NCBI GenBank assembly: GCA_023910675.1
Contig: JAAVWC010000003.1
Location: forward strand, 1-64,000
Direction of reading: 5' to 3'
Origin: Gemmatimonas sp.
Lineage (GTDB): Bacteria > Gemmatimonadota > Gemmatimonadetes > Gemmatimonadales > Gemmatimonadaceae
DNA: 64,000 nucleotides
This document shows, in pieces, positions 63,839 to 64,000 of the stretch; the first letter of the stretch is position 1; each line of letters begins with the position of its first letter. A program made the position numbers and the translations under genes. The notes beneath the pieces were generated by a model. The model did not search any database, was not told where the DNA came from, and worked only from the letters and a program-made list of their open reading frames with translations.

Positions 63839-64000
63839 TCAGGACTTCGGGCCGGCCGCGAGAATCGCCGGCGACACCGCATCACCGAACTTCTTGATGT
63901 TCTCGCGGAACATGCCCGCGAGCTTGGTGGCCTGCGTGTCGTACTCGGCGCCGTTGGCCCAGGTGCCACGCGGGTTGAGCACTTCGTCGGGTACACCGGC
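63839..64000 (-). CDS. pckA: Phosphoenolpyruvate carboxykinase (ATP), C-terminal fragment
   Basis: The last 53 residues of a gene running off the right edge. [35 protein letters not shown] and [10 protein letters not shown] match the C-terminus of ATP-dependent PEP carboxykinase, the gluconeogenic enzyme that converts oxaloacetate to PEP. Stop TGA at 63839-63841, then a strong hairpin. Confidence 0.88.
   Translation of the reverse strand, partial: AGVPDEVLNPRGTWANGAEYDTQATKLAGMFRENIKKFGDAVSPAILAAGPKS

Overview
The window is GC-rich bacterial chromosome. The gene repertoire (a plus-strand MscS/histidine kinase/response regulator operon, many secreted M16/M28/S58 peptidases, a CarboxypepD_reg outer-membrane receptor paired with a Gly-rich secreted protein, type IV minor pilins, a single-chain MetX-homoserine dehydrogenase) fits Gemmatimonadota such as Gemmatimonas. 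No rRNA is present, so this assignment is inference from gene style only.

Layout. 0-5.5 kb is accessory: a bactofilin-like/membrane protein pair, a complete IS256-family element, and three AT-richer plus-strand genes of unknown function, one with a HEPN RNase motif. 5.7-36.4 kb is core: a secreted M28 peptidase; the MscS-kinase-regulator operon; two lytic transglycosylases; moaC; holB; an S58 peptidase; a methionine operon (metY then metX-hom) behind a SAM-II riboswitch; a long minus-strand run (M16 pair, rhodanese, serine hydrolase, purE-purK, a membrane protein, ackA); an APC permease; a MOSC protein; an alpha/beta hydrolase; and a fimT-pilV-pilW-pilX type minor pilin operon.

36.7-49.5 kb is a tandem array of two integrated elements at the 3' end of tRNA-Asn(GTT). 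The distal unit A (36.7-42.6 kb) has no visible integrase. It carries an XRE regulator with a HEPN-motif protein, a tightly coupled operon of small ORFs, a hicAB-like pair joined to a DUF6941-like gene, and a PD-(D/E)XK-like nuclease. The proximal unit B (42.6-49.5 kb) is a compact satellite or prophage-like island: tyrosine integrase, two paralogous winged-helix proteins, a possible small-terminase-like protein, a DUF3631 ATPase, an excisionase-like HTH protein, and a divergent repressor whose likely leaderless promoter overlaps a palindromic operator. The tRNA 3' end occurs intact once and as 44-bp and 20-bp partial copies, which mark the element boundaries.

49.6-64 kb returns to core genes: uvrA with three single-base frameshifts, an ABC exporter, a PP2C phosphatase operon ending in a thioredoxin-like secreted protein, an HD phosphohydrolase, a large outer-membrane receptor with its companion, and the 3' end of pckA. 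A roughly 280-bp palindrome built of 20-bp tandem units lies between the last two loci.

The strongest leads are the tandem tRNA-Asn elements, the two HEPN-motif genes and their neighbours, the SAM-II leader with mutually exclusive stems, and the giant palindrome. Gene functions are read from motifs only, because no database search was possible.
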